64,000 bases of DNA from Nyssa sinensis (GCA_008638375.1 CM018038.1:12037740-12101739); one strand, 5' to 3'. Counted from the stretch's first letter, positions 1-12,760 are shown. Program-made: numbers and translations. Notes: a model not told the origin generated them from the sequence alone.

Positions 1-49
<49 letters not shown>

Positions 50-52
50 GGA
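1..52. repeat. (AT)n-(GA)n compound microsatellite
   Basis: The window opens with about 34 bp of alternating A/T followed by a GA run. It lies in the continuation of the ERGIC3-like gene, probably in an intron. Confidence 0.9.
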
Positions 53-1110
53 AGGAAAATAAAAGAGACAGCACGTGATCAAAAAGAATTTTTAAAATTT
101 TTAGAAATCAAATCAAGTTTAAGAACTTGGTCCACGTAGGCTTCCAATTGTTTGTTATATGACCAACCTTCACTGCTTTTTAGCAAGTCAAGTGTTTCTA
201 TAGCTCCCTTAATAGGATGGTAGGACCATAGGACCAACCACACTAATTTTTTTAAGTGACTATTGTTTGTAAAAGTTGGCAGCAAGTGTGATTGCAAAGA
301 GTTCTGTATGATTTTTTGACCAAAGTGAGAAATAGAAAAACACGAGTAATTTGCAGCTATGCAAACATAAAGACCTTAAGCTATATGGTCAATTTGCAGT
401 ATAAAGCCTTCTCTGAGAAAGTGTATATTAGATGCCTACTTTATTCATGCATAAGGGCCTATATATGACATGTCCACAAGGCAGACACTAGACTAAGTAG
501 CCAATCAAGGGCTCAACAGTCCTTACTTTCATATAGTCATTTCTTAGGAAAGGTTGGTTGCTCCTTCCATTGAAGGATTAAAAAGATGAACATATCGGCT
601 CAGTAAATATCTTTGCTAAAAATTTAATTAAGTCACATGTGTTAATATAATAACTTATTAAACCAAATGGATGAGTACGAACATTTAGATTGAGACATGA
701 TCAAATTACACGAAGTGTAAGAACTGCTATTCTTACATCCCTTAACAACTATTTGTAGGATTCATCTTTTATCAAGCCAACTGTTGGATTGAATGACCCT
801 CCCCGCTGGTCATGCATGCCAAAAATCAAACTGATCAGACATTAGTAACTGTTCCATATCACACTCTAGAGTATTATTCTAATACTTTACCAAAAAAAGA
901 GTTCAATAATCAAAAACACCTAACCGGTCAAATCAAGTTGATATTTGACGTACATAATAAGTACAATAAAGTTATCAAATCCAATAGTGAATTTGACCAA
1001 ATATATATATTTTTCCCCAGTAAAGGAGTTTACTTTCAGGATACATATAAGACAAGTCAATGAATAAGAAAGAAGGGGAGATAAAAACAACAAAGAGCAC
1101 ATTAACAGAC
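53..1110. other. Presumed intron 6 of the ERGIC3-like gene, no exon seen
   Basis: The donor of exon 6 is at 1109-1110 on the minus strand. I read this stretch for the next conserved block of the family, the segment that follows the Cys-rich loop, and did not find it. Short open frames here have no recognisable content. The stretch is therefore best read as intron, with the rest of the gene off the left edge. Confidence 0.5.
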
Positions 1111-2803
1111 CTGGTCAATCATATCCGGATTTGACAGTGCCCAACCTTTCTTTCGATATGCTTCACGAACTTCTTCACATGAATTACAACAATCATCATC
1201 TGACTGCAAAACAGGGGGGAAAGAAAGAAAGGGGGGGGGGGGGGGATCTTAAGTAAAAGTAGAAGAGAACTTTATTTCCAGAATAAGTTGAGTCAGCAAA
1301 GCACCATAATCTAATAGAAACCTTAACCAAATGAATTAAGAAAAATAAATTTAATCATAGATGCTTCCTAATTAAATTAGCAGAGCTATTTACATGGAAA
1401 TATAACAAACTCGGGACTGTTATCATAACGTAGAAGGAGAAAAATCGAAACATTATTCAAATAAGTTCAGCAGGAGTAAAAAAAAATAATAATAAACACA
1501 GAAGAAGAAGAAGAAATGAGGAGAAAAAAGGTTGCCCCAAACCTCGTAGTGGCTGGAGCACTAGCCCGCCCACCCCCCCAAAAAAAAAAAACCATAAAAA
1601 AGGAAGAAGATAAAGAAATGAGGGGAAAAAGGTTGCCCATTACATTCGTTTTACATACAACATACTCTAAAACGTGATGGGCTTAATGTCACTTCTTTAT
1701 TTAATTCTCTTGGATAGGGATGAGGAAGATGCACTTCTTCGGAGGTGGCAATGGGGGGACATTTTCATTTAAGTCTTTCTGTATAGAATTAGCTGAGGAG
1801 TGAAGAGTTTTTCTTGGAAGATTATATGGTGCTGCAAAGCCCTCACAAAGGTGGCTTTTTTTCTCTTGGGCCATGGCTTGGGGGACTATTTCAACATTGG
1901 ACAACCTTCAAAAAGAGGCTTCCGTCCGGTTGGCTAATAGATGCTACCATGTGTCAAGAGGAAAAAGAATCCACCAATCACTTGTTCATCCATTGCGAGG
2001 TTGCTAAGGAGTTGTGGAATCTTCTATTTTCTCATTTTACACGTTTTTGGGTACTCCCTTGCTCAGTAGTGGATTTGTTCAAGATTTGGCAAGGGGCTCA
2101 TGTTATTGGAAGTGTTAGGAATGTACAGAGATGAATTCCTCTTTCCATTTTTTGGTGTATTTGGAGGGAGAGAACTTTTTAAGGGGAGAAAAATAGATTA
2201 AAAGATAAATTGTTGAAATTTCTTTATTTTTGGGTAATTGAAGCATACCCTTCTTGTACTATTTTATTTTTTGGATAAGTAACTTACCCTTCTTCTATTG
2301 ATACTTTTGTAGAGTTTTTAGGTGGTTTAAGCCTTTTTTTTTTGTAAGCTGCCCCTTTATTTTCTGCAAGTATTGAGCTTTTCTGGGCAGTTAATGAAAT
2401 TATACATTTCTTATCAAAAAAAGTTCCAAATCAAAACTCAACCAATATAGATTTGAAAACCAAATTTGATAGACTAGAGGAAAAAAATAGAACTAGCAAA
2501 ACTCAATTGAGATCTGAAAACTCAAATTCCTTTACTTGAAGAAAAGACCCAATTGCCTACCCGATGGATTTTGAAAAAAATTGTAAAAACCAGAATTTCC
2601 ATATCCATTTTAGAAAGTGAAACCACAGAAGTAAAATCCCTCTGTAATAATTTATGGATATTGTTGAAAAATTCAGATCTGAGTATCTTAGAAAGATCTC
2701 ACCCATTATCATAAAGAGGGGGATGACCTCTGTGATGCCAATGAGAAGGATATTACTAGAGCTCAATCACAGCACCTGTCTGAGTAGCAACGATGAAGAA
2801 CAG

Positions 2804-2872
<69 letters not shown>

Positions 2873-5800
2873 ACTTGTCTCTTTCTCTATCTATATAGAC
2901 TATGCACAAATGGTAAACTATAATATAATACTTCTTTACAATTCCCAAAATGTAAAACTTTGAGTTTTTTACTCTTCCGTAAGTGTTTCTTATTTTTACA
3001 TGTTAGATAGGCTTTTTTAGATCTTCAAGAGGTCTAAGACAAGGGGATCCGTTATCCCCTATGCTTTTTGTTATTGTGACGGAAGTTTTCAGCCGCTTCG
3101 TGCTTAGAGCGGAGGAGGGGGGTTGATATCTCCCATCTCCTATTTGCGAATGACGCTATCATTTTTTGCGATCCATTTGTTCGAAAACTATGGTTTATCT
3201 GATGCATTTTAGTGAGCATTGAAGCAATTTTGGGTCTTCGGATTAACCTTGCCAAGAGTAGCTTAACCCTTGTAGGAGAGGTGCATGGAATGGAGGTGCT
3301 GGCCAGTACATTGGGATGCCAAGTGGGATCTTTCCCCTCTACTTACCTGGGGCTTCCGCTTGGGGCTGCAACGAGATCTTGTGGAGTTTGGGACCCGGTG
3401 ATGGAAAGGTTCCAAAAGAGGTTGTCGGGGTGGAAGGGTCGACTTTTATCTAGGGTGGGAGACTCACGCTTGTAGAAAGCACTTTGGAAAATCTTCAAAC
3501 GTACTTCCTGTCTTTGTTTCCCATCCCAGTGACAGCTAGTAAAAGGGTGGAAAAAATTTAGAGGGACTTTCTTTGGGATCAATAGTGGGATGTTAGGAAG
3601 ATGCATTCGGTGAGTTGGGATAACGTGAAGAATCCTATTTGCTCGGGCGGGTTAGGGATTAAAGATTTGAGGGTGTTCAATAAGGCGCTTCTTGAAAAGT
3701 GGCTTTGGAGGTTTAGGGTGGAAGAGAGGAAATTGTGGAGAGAGGTTATTTTTTCTAAGTATGGGAGGAAGGAGGGGGGCTGGGCTTCAGGAAGGGTGGA
3801 GGGTCCTTGGGGCGGCGGGTTGTGGATCTAGGGGTAGAGAGGGAGTTCTGGGAGTGTGTTAGATTTGAAGTGAGTATAAGGTTGAAGGTCAAATTTTGGG
3901 AGGATGCATGGTGTGACGAAGTGTCCTTGCAGGAGAAGTTCCCGTCCTTGTATGCTCTAGCTCGTATTAAAGGAAATTGGGTGAAGGACTATTATGAGTC
4001 AATTGGGAATGGTGTGGTGTAGTGTCCTAGGTTTAGGAAAGATTTTTTTGACTAGGAATTGGAGGAGGTGGGTCAGTTTATGTCATACATTCAAAATTCT
4101 TGTGTGAGGGTGGGAAAGACATCATGCTTTGGGCTCCAACTAAAGGGAGCTTTCCAGTATGCTCTTTCTATAGTTCATGATTCATTTAGGAGTCTATAGT
4201 TCACGATTCATTTGGGACTTGTGCAGTTACCATGGAATGCGGTTTGGTTTTCTGGCACTCCTCCCAAGGCAGCTTTCTTTGCTTGGGAGACTTCTTGGAA
4301 AGCTATATTGACGACTAACAATTTGACGAAGAGAGGTTTCCAAATGACAAGCAGGTGCTACTTATGCAAGCAAGAAGAATAAAGTGTTGATCATGTGCTT
4401 ATCCACTCTTCATTGATTCGAGATTGTTGGGATTTAATGATGGCTATTTTTGGCTTCTCTTGGGTTATGCCGGATTCAGTTAAACATCTTTTATTAGCCT
4501 GTGATGGCTGTAAATTGAGGAAAGAGGCTAAGAAGATTTGGAGATTAGTTCCTATTTGTCTCATGTAGTGCATTTGGAAAGAAAGGAACAAGCATGTTTT
4601 TTATGGAAAGGAGCAAACTATTATGACTGTTAAAGATTTGCGTCTTTTGTTTTTTTGGGCTAAGGATGCGTTCCATGTAAATGCTCTCTTTAGTTGATTT
4701 ATTGGAAGACCTTTATAAATGTTCAGTTTAGGTTGTTCTTTGGGTGTGTCCCCTTGGACACCTTTTTATAATACTTCTACTTGTCAAAAAAAAATTCAAA
4801 AAAAAAAATTACAATAAAAAAATATATCACGTTCCAAATAAACATATTTTGTTTCAATTAATACAAAAAAGCTTACACTTAACGTGTCACATCTTATAAC
4901 AAGTGACGATCTATATTTCCATTCCAGTTCTCGTTCCTGTTCTATGCACCATAACGATCCACGTTCCAAATAACATTGGTTAAAACAATTCATCACTCGA
5001 TCCAATGAAAGGACAAATTTCACTCTATGGCATGGGACAAGTGGAATTTAATTGACCAAGGTTAGTAATTAACACTAACAAATTAGCTTTCTTGATAAGG
5101 TTCTCGCAACTTAATTCTAACAACAAATCTCTGGTCTATAGTTACCACAATTCGCGCCCCTCCTAGCAAATTGTGAATTAGATCATACAATTCAAAACGT
5201 GGATCATTAGCGATTTGGAACGCAAGATTTAGCATTCCAAATCTAAAATCCCAAAACCCCTAAAAACTCGTGCAACAAACAAGAAAATACACACACACAC
5301 ACCTATATAAATATGTGTGTGTGAATATTATTACAAATATAATAAAAAAAAACTTTATATCACAAATGAACGTATTTCATTCCAACAAAGCAATCCGAAG
5401 TAGCCTATCCCTAATGTACCACATTCTATAAAAATGACGAGCTTTGTTCCTGTTCCCATTCCCGTTCCACATACCATTACAACCCACATCCCAAGTAACA
5501 TTGCTCTTTAGTCATTCAAACTTAATCAAAGATTTTGATATAACAAGCATTTATGCTCAAGAATACGGGAGAGTGCTGAGAGGGACTTGAGGGGGACATT
5601 CAAGTCATTTCCTTTTATCACCTATATGTATTTAATTTTTCTTTTTCTTTTTCTCTATGAATGCAGACCTGCACAAAAGCTAATAAAATCTAGCCATGCA
5701 ATTTCCACTGAAATCTAGATCTAACATATGCTAAATTCCAACACATTATTGCTTAGACAAAACTCTAAAAGATTTTTTATCAGTGAAGTTCTGTTTAACA

Positions 5801-8800
5801 AGATTAAGCCCAAACACATGATGGAAGAAAATAAAGCATTATGACCTATATATCATTTTCATTATGTTAGAGAGCATATAAAGCCATTACCAAGCATTGG
5901 TCCTACCTATGCGTGATGGTGGAACGGTGAACTAGATACAAGCTACTCTTTGGCAATAATTTTCACAAAATGGCATCCTGCATACTGAAATTCATCACTC
6001 CTAGCGGCCTACGCTTTTACCATCACACCAAACAATGGCCTCTATTATAGATAGCTTATATGCACTCATTTTAATTTTCTTTTTAACAGATGAGCATTCG
6101 ATATCCCATTAAAGCTCAAAGGCTGTAACAGGTTACTGAATGCATAAAGATTGTTTCATAGTAAACAGGTCTTCCAAATTTAATCAACACAATAATTAAC
6201 TGACTCCTGATCAACTCAAAAATCCACAAGGCATTAAACTACATATTATTTGCACAAGTTTCAGCGGCATATATTTAATGAAATATCATCACAAAATGCC
6301 AGTGATAAGCATACCGCTTCTGCACCGTAACATGAACCACAATATGTCTCATTGTGTTCAAGCCTCCCACCATGTCTCTGTAAAGGGTTCTCAATCTGTC
6401 AATTATAAAAGATAATCAATAAGATGAAAGTTGGGAAAATATGAAAGGTAAAATATAGTTCCTTTAGAGTGTTAGACTACATGTTCATAAAATGAATGAA
6501 TGTGCCCGAAGAGGATGTTGGGCAGTTAAGAAAAAACTGTCAATAAGAAGAAAGTTAAGAAAATATGAAAGATGAATTATAGTTCCTCAGACTACAAGAC
6601 TACATGTTCGTAACAAGTTTCAGTATGTTAGGTAGTTAAAACCCATTCATTATACAAGTGTGACTGAAATGAGGATGTTGAAAATGGTAATACAAGAAAT
6701 GATAAAATTAAAAATGCACACATTCGTGAGATAGTGGAAATAGTACGTATACGAGATAGAATGAAACAACACAGATAAAAATGGTTTGGGCACGTACAAC
6801 AAGAATCAATAATTTCACCAATAAAGAAGAGCGATATGATTCACATTGAGAGACACGCCTAGGAGAAGGAAGATATCAAAACTCAAAATTAACTTGGATT
6901 GAAATAGTAAAAGAAGATATGCTAACATGTGGATTAACTGAGTAGATGTTCTTACTTAAAGCAGAATGGCGAGACATGATTCTTATAGTTGGCTCCAAAT
7001 AGTTGAAATAAGGCATTGTAGAGTTGAGCACTTGAGGTAGAGTATTAGACTACATATATCATGATAATTGCAAAAACTAACCAAAGCTGCAGCTCCGGCG
7101 GCTTAAAATGGGAGAAAATTTAATAAATCAAAAACAAATCCTGAGTAGTTCAGAGATAGTCCAGCCTATAAACAATGACACGTAAAATCGGGGGCAAAAA
7201 AGTTCTTTCTGAATAACATACTGCCCAAATCAATACATCAACTTGTCTTCCATCAGCACCTCTTACAAGTTTATGATATTGCCATAATGGATAATGCTAC
7301 AGTAGACACTTCTTTTTCCCTTTTTTTTTTGGGCAGGTTGGTTGTTGTTTTGGAGGGTGGGGGGGATAAGGCTAATATAGACATTTTCTGATGTTAAGAG
7401 GTTAGACATCTCTTATGTGCCAAAGCTATTGTAGCACAGTGGTAGAGAAATGAGTTAGGAGTCCAATTCTTAGTTTACACACACACATACACAAACTCTG
7501 AGAGAGAGCATAATATCAGATATCTAAACAATTGTTGGAATTCAAGCACCATCTATTGCTAACCTTGGGAGCACCAATACCATCCTGCCTTTCTTCTATT
7601 ACATTACCATGGGCGTCGATTCTTTTCTTGATAATGTCATGTCTCTGCAAGTAGTCATAGAATCAAATCAGTCAAGAGAAGTACAAGGTCAGATGCTTTA
7701 AGGTTAGCTTTGCAGTGTAAATTTCCCACCAGTGTTTCATGGGTACTTTCCCAAATTCACCTTATTCTTGCTATGCCTCCATATTTTTTCCAATAGCATT
7801 ATACTTCTTCAGCCTTGTTAGTGAGCTAAGTTGAACAGTATAAATGCCTGGTGGCATCAGTGTAATGTATCCAAATATATTAAGTCAACATTTAGTGTCG
7901 TAAACCCATAATCTTTTGTATCTTGTGTGCAAGATAATAGGAAAAGAAGGGTCACCATCATGAAAACTCCATCGTTGAAATATAAATATTAGAGCAAAGA
8001 GTTTCAGAAAGAAGGAAGACCTGAATAGCAAGATTAGAATGAATTTGGGAGACAACCATGTTATAACTACACAAAAATAGAGATATAAAATAAGATTAGC
8101 AACATAATCATTGACAACAGATCTCCTTGCAATACATACAACATCAAGATGTTGCTCTCCACTGATATCCATGGCATCAAGACTGAGTATGGAGCATGGA
8201 AGTGCTGGAAAAGTTACATCAAACTGCACTTCCAAATACAACAGAGGAAATTATATTGATTAGTTAACCAGACAATTGAAGTAAATAACACACATAGATG
8301 CTTTTTCAGGAAGAATTTATCATTTTGTATGAACACTTTGCATGGTGAAACTGCAACAAAAATACATCCTTGGGTTCATATATAAACTATTATCAAAGCC
8401 AGCCTGAAGACACGGGATCAAGAATTATTTCAAAATTTTAAAATACTACAAATGAAGAAGCCTGAGCTCTTAAGAGCTACTTAAGTTTTCAAAAAACCTA
8501 AGAGTAGCAGTGGAATCTGAAAGAAATTTTCTGCACTAACATCTAAAGTGAAAGTAATCGTGTCAAGAACGATAAATAGATTAGTTTTTTTTTTTTTTAT
8601 TTTGGGGGGGGGGGGGGGGGGGGGGGATGTGGTTATCATTAAAGGTGATAATCAGTGTCCTGCAATTAAGAAGTAAAATTTAAGCATTCAACAGAAAAGA
8701 GAATTTTGTTACATTGATGCGTAGGGTTTCTCCTCTTGAAGTATCAACTACTAGCTTTGTCTCAGTTACGGCATGGAGATATAATACTGCAATGAAGCAG

Positions 8801-11351
8801 AAATACTTAACTTAATGGTTAGGAATAAATTAGTGATTAAGCAAATGCAGTATGCACTTTGTTAATTGAAGAAAGCTAGGAAACTAAAGAGAAGACCCCA
8901 AAAAAATCACACAATAGATATTAGAAATTAAAATCTTGATAAACCTTACAACAAGTAAAGATGCAAAGACAAGTACAAAAAATCACAAGATTGAAATATA
9001 AAAGCATTATATTTCTAGTAATAGAGTCTACTTGTACAAGAAGATCGTCCTATGAAGGAACATGAACCTAGAAATATGGGCCTATTCTAATAAGAAGAAA
9101 CATCTATCACTTAAACCCGCATCAGTTGACACGTTAAACAGTGAAAATGACGCATTAACACCAGCAGTAGCTTGGGAACGACGTAAGAATGGCAATCATG
9201 AATCTTTCTTTCAATTATATTCATGTGTTGTCACATTGCACAAAATGTAACCAAAAAAAGAAGTCAGACTGCACAAAAACTTCACAAACCACTACACGTC
9301 CTCTGCAATGAAGTCCAAAACTAAGTTCTTCCACCCTCCCTTCTCCCTCTTCCCAACCACCCAAAAAAGGTTATGTTTTCCACCCAAATATAGTTCAACT
9401 AGTCTTTCAAGATGAAATCAAGACAAGCCAAATAAATTTTCAAACAGTAGGGAAACAGATGATCCATAATCTCCTCATTGTAACATCAACATAATATTTT
9501 TCAATTTCAAAGCACTAGACTAATTGAGCTACCATTGAAAGATTACAAAACTCACAAACCTACCCTAATTACATTGTCCACCAGAACAATAATTTGTACT
9601 GCAACTTGAACCATCTTAGAAGTTTGCACCATTAGAACTATATACTCTTCAATAAAACTACTATATCTGCACTATTGCAAGAATTGCCAAGCTAGAACTG
9701 CCCAACAGTTCTCATAAATTTAGACACAAGTGACCAACTCCCGTATCACCAAAGACAACAAAAAGAAGAAGAGATTGGTGAACAGTTTCAGATGGATAAC
9801 GTTCCGATAAAAATATTTTCACCAAGAGGTTTACGAAAAGACAAACTTATGGGACACATACAGAAACCAATTCTTTAAATTATTAGGAAACCTTGCACTA
9901 TATATTTGTTGCTTAAATGGTTCTCCATGATTAAGCTTCCAAAGAGTTTTGTTGACAAAACTTGTTACCTCAGCCCCACTGTAGCATTCAACACTTCGAA
10001 AAGGTACAAATTGAACAAAACCTTTGTATATAAAGGTACAAATTGAATAAAACCTTGGTATATCACATCTGTTATCCACATGCCCATAGACTCTTTTTCT
10101 CCTTCAGTCAGCAATCTCATCCCATTTTCCCTCTTTCTTCTATTCAAATTTGTGCTAATGGAGACTCTCCCTCTCACTCTCTCTTCCCCTTTAGTCATCA
10201 AAGTCGTCTCATTTTTCCCATTTTCGCTGCCTTCTTCTAATCAATTTGCTCTTGCGATCACTGACGACTACAACTCCTTCCTTTTTTTAAGCCCAAATTA
10301 AATCATAGTTGCCAGGAAACTTGCTTTGATGGTGTAAACGTGTTTTGAAAACTGGAATGAAACTTCTAAGAAATTTTAAGAGGAACTCCACAGAAATGCT
10401 TTGGAAACTCATAATACTAATCAATGTTGGGAAACTTTTCATATTTTTGCTATTTTCTTTACTCTTGATGTATTTTATATTTAACAATATTATATAAGCT
10501 TCTATTATAAATTTCATAATTATTTGTAAACATTAATATTTTATCAAAACATATTAATTTTCTAGTGATTTATAAAGGTTCCCTTTTTATTGAATAATTT
10601 TCCATAGGTGTTCTTATTCATTTCAAAATGATTTTATATTATAAAATCACCTCCCACTTCCAATAAAAATTTTAAACCACATTTCCGTTTTCCTTCCCAT
10701 TTCTTGCTTTCACTTCCGCTTCCCATGCTGGAAACTATGGCTTAAATACTACGCCCCAACCCTCACACATACTCAAATTATTATAAAAAGAAATAGTGAA
10801 ACTGCATATACAATTTTGTTTTTGTTTTTGTTTTTGTTTTTGTTTTTTCTCAGCTGGGCTTGTCTGAACATCACATACCAAAGCAAATAATAGATTATTG
10901 TCAAACTGAAGTTATGGCAGCTGCAATACAAAATGTAATGTGGGCAATATTTTAAACATGCAAATAAACAATTGGTCAGAGCAATTCTCAAATTACAGGG
11001 AAGAAAATTTCATATAATGATCAAAGATGCACAGAACAAAACATATCATTCAGATCCAAGTAGTTTTAACAAATAATCAAATAAACATGATAACAAAAGA
11101 TCGACCAACCCTAATATGTACGGCATATACACACATACACGCACACAAAAATATATGTAGATGAAGACAGAGAGAGAGAGAGAGAGAGGAAGGGCGGGCG
11201 GGGACAAACTGAGCTCGGAGATGAAGAGCAAGAGCATGACGATGGAGGACACGAGGGTGATGAGGCCGCCGGAGAGGGTTCGGCTGTAGAAATCCTCATT
11301 GATCTTAGGGTAGGCGTCCAAGCTCCGAAGCCTGTTGATTATACTATCCAT
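1111..11351 (-). CDS. ERGIC3: ERGIC3/Erv46-like ER-Golgi cargo receptor, 5' part (exons 1-6, partial)
   Basis: Predicted membrane receptor cycling between ER and Golgi in COPII vesicles (family role, Erv41/Erv46 type). Six coding exons read on the minus strand: 11351-11210, 8786-8713, 8223-8140, 7644-7564, 6395-6315 and 1203-1111. All have GT-AG borders and compatible phases, giving about 185 residues of a family usually near 385. Exon 1 starts [20 protein letters not shown] and runs into a hydrophobic segment at about residues 29-45 (first membrane span). Exon 3 has [19 protein letters not shown]. Exons 5-6 carry the lumenal Cys pairs CGSCYG and CCNSC. An in-frame upstream ATG at 11393 exists, but 11351 matches the family start. 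No stop or frameshift is seen in the six exons. The second membrane span and C-terminal exons lie left of the window. Confidence 0.9.
1230..1246. repeat. poly-G tract
   Basis: An uninterrupted G run in the intron, just upstream (gene sense) of the exon 6 acceptor. On the transcribed strand it reads as a C-rich polypyrimidine stretch near the 3' splice site. Confidence 0.8.
1805..2412 (+). mobile_element. L1-type LINE 3' fragment (zf-RVT tail)
   Basis: One frame reads a degraded zf-RVT domain: a C-x2-E spacing then [18 protein letters not shown], the usual end of plant L1 ORF2, followed by [11 protein letters not shown] after a stop. The region ends in a T-rich 3' UTR and TTATCAAAAAAAG, the simple tail expected of target-primed insertion. 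It is 5' truncated, lacks the RT core and is antisense to the host gene. Confidence 0.75.
2807..2869. repeat. (CT)n microsatellite
   Basis: About 31 uninterrupted CT units between the two LINE tails, inside intron 5 of the ERGIC3-like gene. The serine-leucine frame through it is an artefact of the repeat. Confidence 0.95.
3010..4790 (+). mobile_element. L1-type LINE, 5'-truncated: RT C-terminal half plus zf-RVT
   Basis: Frames read in order: [13 protein letters not shown] (RT motif around 3025-3065); [11 protein letters not shown] and [10 protein letters not shown] (RT thumb region, about 3230-3365); [31 protein letters not shown] (about 3645-3700); then a zf-RVT block near 4265-4580 with CYLCKQEE and HVLIHSS and a terminal [12 protein letters not shown]. 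Several stops and frame changes break it. The 3' end is ACTTGTCAAAAAAAAATTC. The endonuclease and RT palm are absent, so it is a dead 5'-truncated copy. It is distinct from the tail at 1.8-2.4 kb and in the same orientation. Confidence 0.85.
6655..7030 (+). mobile_element. Degenerate RTE-like LINE 3' fragment
   Basis: Broken frames still read [20 protein letters not shown] and, downstream, pieces resembling the GRPKLTWIEVVKKDM and AEWRDMI blocks typical of the C terminus of plant RTE-type reverse transcriptases. It lies in intron 4 of the ERGIC3-like gene and has many stops. This rests on motif memory without an alignment. Confidence 0.6.
8585..8626. repeat. T-run plus 23-bp poly-G tract
   Basis: A 14-base T run is followed by TATTTT and then 23 consecutive G (8604-8626). 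It lies in intron 2 of the ERGIC3-like gene, about 90 bp downstream of exon 2 in gene sense, so the transcript carries a C-run there. Confidence 0.9.
10304..10740. mobile_element. Candidate MITE with short TIRs in intron 1 of the ERGIC3-like gene
   Basis: The left end reads CATAGTTGCCAGGAAAC and the right end, reversed, CCATAGTTTCCAGCATGG, so about 11 of 13 terminal bases are inverted copies. TTAAAT flanks both ends (10298-10303 and 10742-10747). The interior is A+T-rich and non-coding. The short TIR and the possible chance match of an AT-rich duplication limit confidence. Confidence 0.4.
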
Positions 11352-11662
11352 GTCGCCCCCAATCCAAATATTTACCGTTCTTAAAATTATCAATGAAAAC
11401 GATAAAAATATAGAATTGAAAAGAAAAAACCCAAATTGTTAATGGCTTAAACACCCCGTTGAATAATGGTTGATCTGATTATTTAACGAGGCGTTTAATG
11501 ATATGAGAACACCAGAAGGTCTTCCCTTTTCTGTTTCTCTGTCTCTATGTATATTGGCTTTCTTCTGATACTATCTAGAAATCAAATCTAATACTAAAGA
11601 GAAGAAAGACTCGCCGGAGAACAGCGTCACCCCTATTCTCCCGCAGGGTCTTCTGTGTCCGG

Positions 11663-11669
11663 ATTTATA
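11663..11669 (-). promoter_or_regulatory. Candidate TATA box of the ERGIC3-like gene
   Basis: TATAAAT on the minus strand about 310 bp upstream of the chosen ATG. A pyrimidine-rich, GC-richer leader lies between them, as expected for a plant 5' UTR. No other TATA-like site closer to the ATG is as good. Confidence 0.4.
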
Positions 11670-12002
11670 TTATGTATATCCCAAGCTTTGGGGGGCGATA
11701 AATTATTGTACGAACAGATGAATGAGTTGTCGGTTTTTTAAGGGAATTTTTTTTTTATGTTGAGGATAATTCTATTCGTAAATTTGGACCGATTTATTCA
11801 ACAATTACTCCATTCTAAACTTTCTTTTACAGTTCATTTGCGATTTTGGAAGAGAAAAAAGATATTTAAAATATTTAAAAAATATTTATATTTATCTTAT
11901 TTGATAATTTAAGTGAGAAAATAAAAAAATGTTATTATTATTTTTGTTTGAATAATTAATGAAAAATAAGAAAAATTATTTGACAATTAATTAATTTTTT
12001 GT

Positions 12003-12751
12003 AATGTTTTCAGACCCAGACCGTTCATCGAATCGGAAAAATGTCCGGATTACGAGTTATTGGTTCAATCGTCGAGTCAACTTGAATCAAGCCGTGATGT
12101 CATAATTATGTAATTAATAAATTTAATAATACATATTATTGATATTTTAAATTTAAAAAATTATATAAAAATTACTAAAAATTATATTAAAAAAATTTAC
12201 AAAATATGAATTTTCTTAATATGTAAAACTTCAAGAAAAAAATGAAAAAAGTATAATAGACATATTTTATTGTAATATTGAAAGTTAAAACTTCATTGCT
12301 ATTCTTCCATAATCGCAAGGACCATAACAAAAATCAATTTAACATCCAATTCAAGTATAATCTAATAATTTAATCTTCAACTACATGAAAAAAAATATAT
12401 ACATATAAACACTAATAATCATGCATAAAATAAAATAAAATAAAATACCACATGATACAAATATATAATACTAGAGTTTCAAACTTCAAGGGTTTAAAAT
12501 TTAAAATACAATCCAAAATAAATTCAGCCAAATACCAATTCAACTTAGCCAAAATTCAACTAAAAAATTGCATGAAATTTGAGATTTTGAAAAAAAAAAA
12601 AAAAAAAATCAGCCATGAACCGGTTGAACTGTCCGGTTTTCACTTTTTAGAACGGTTTTAAGCTTCAAACGGTTTACTGGGCTAACTCGGACCGGTCTGG
12701 GAACCGGTCGACGGCTCAACCGGCTGGTCCGGTCCGGTTTTTAAAACATTG
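12003..12751. mobile_element. Non-autonomous Mutator-type element (MITE), 749 bp, with 9-bp TSD
   Basis: Both flanks carry ATTTTTTGT (11994-12002 and 12752-12760), and 9 bp is the Mutator-type duplication length. The left end reads AATGTTTTCAGACCCAGACC and the right end, reversed, CAATGTTTTAAAAACCGGACC, giving imperfect TIRs. Sub-terminal GC-rich blocks full of ACCGG/CCGGT motifs sit at about 12,610-12,745, with a very A+T-rich middle. No transposase frame is present. The repeated T in the TSD leaves some chance of coincidence. Confidence 0.6.
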
Positions 12752-12760
12752 ATTTTTTGT

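Larger units (their letters stand above)
1204..6314 (-). other. Intron 5 of the ERGIC3-like gene, 5.1 kb, swollen by LINE insertions
   Basis: Bounded by donor gtatgc after GAAGCG (exon 5) and acceptor ttttgcag before exon 6. It contains two LINE 3' tails on the opposite strand, a CT microsatellite and homopolymer tracts. The section at about 4.8-6.3 kb shows no coding content. Confidence 0.8.

Noticed and set aside
2654..2923. 89-codon frame with a serine-leucine run
   Set aside because: The run is the (CT)n microsatellite and the rest has no recognisable content.
11351..11393. Upstream in-frame ATG of the ERGIC3-like gene as the true start
   Set aside because: Related proteins start at the [15 protein letters not shown] block, which begins at 11351. 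The 14 extra residues have no counterpart.
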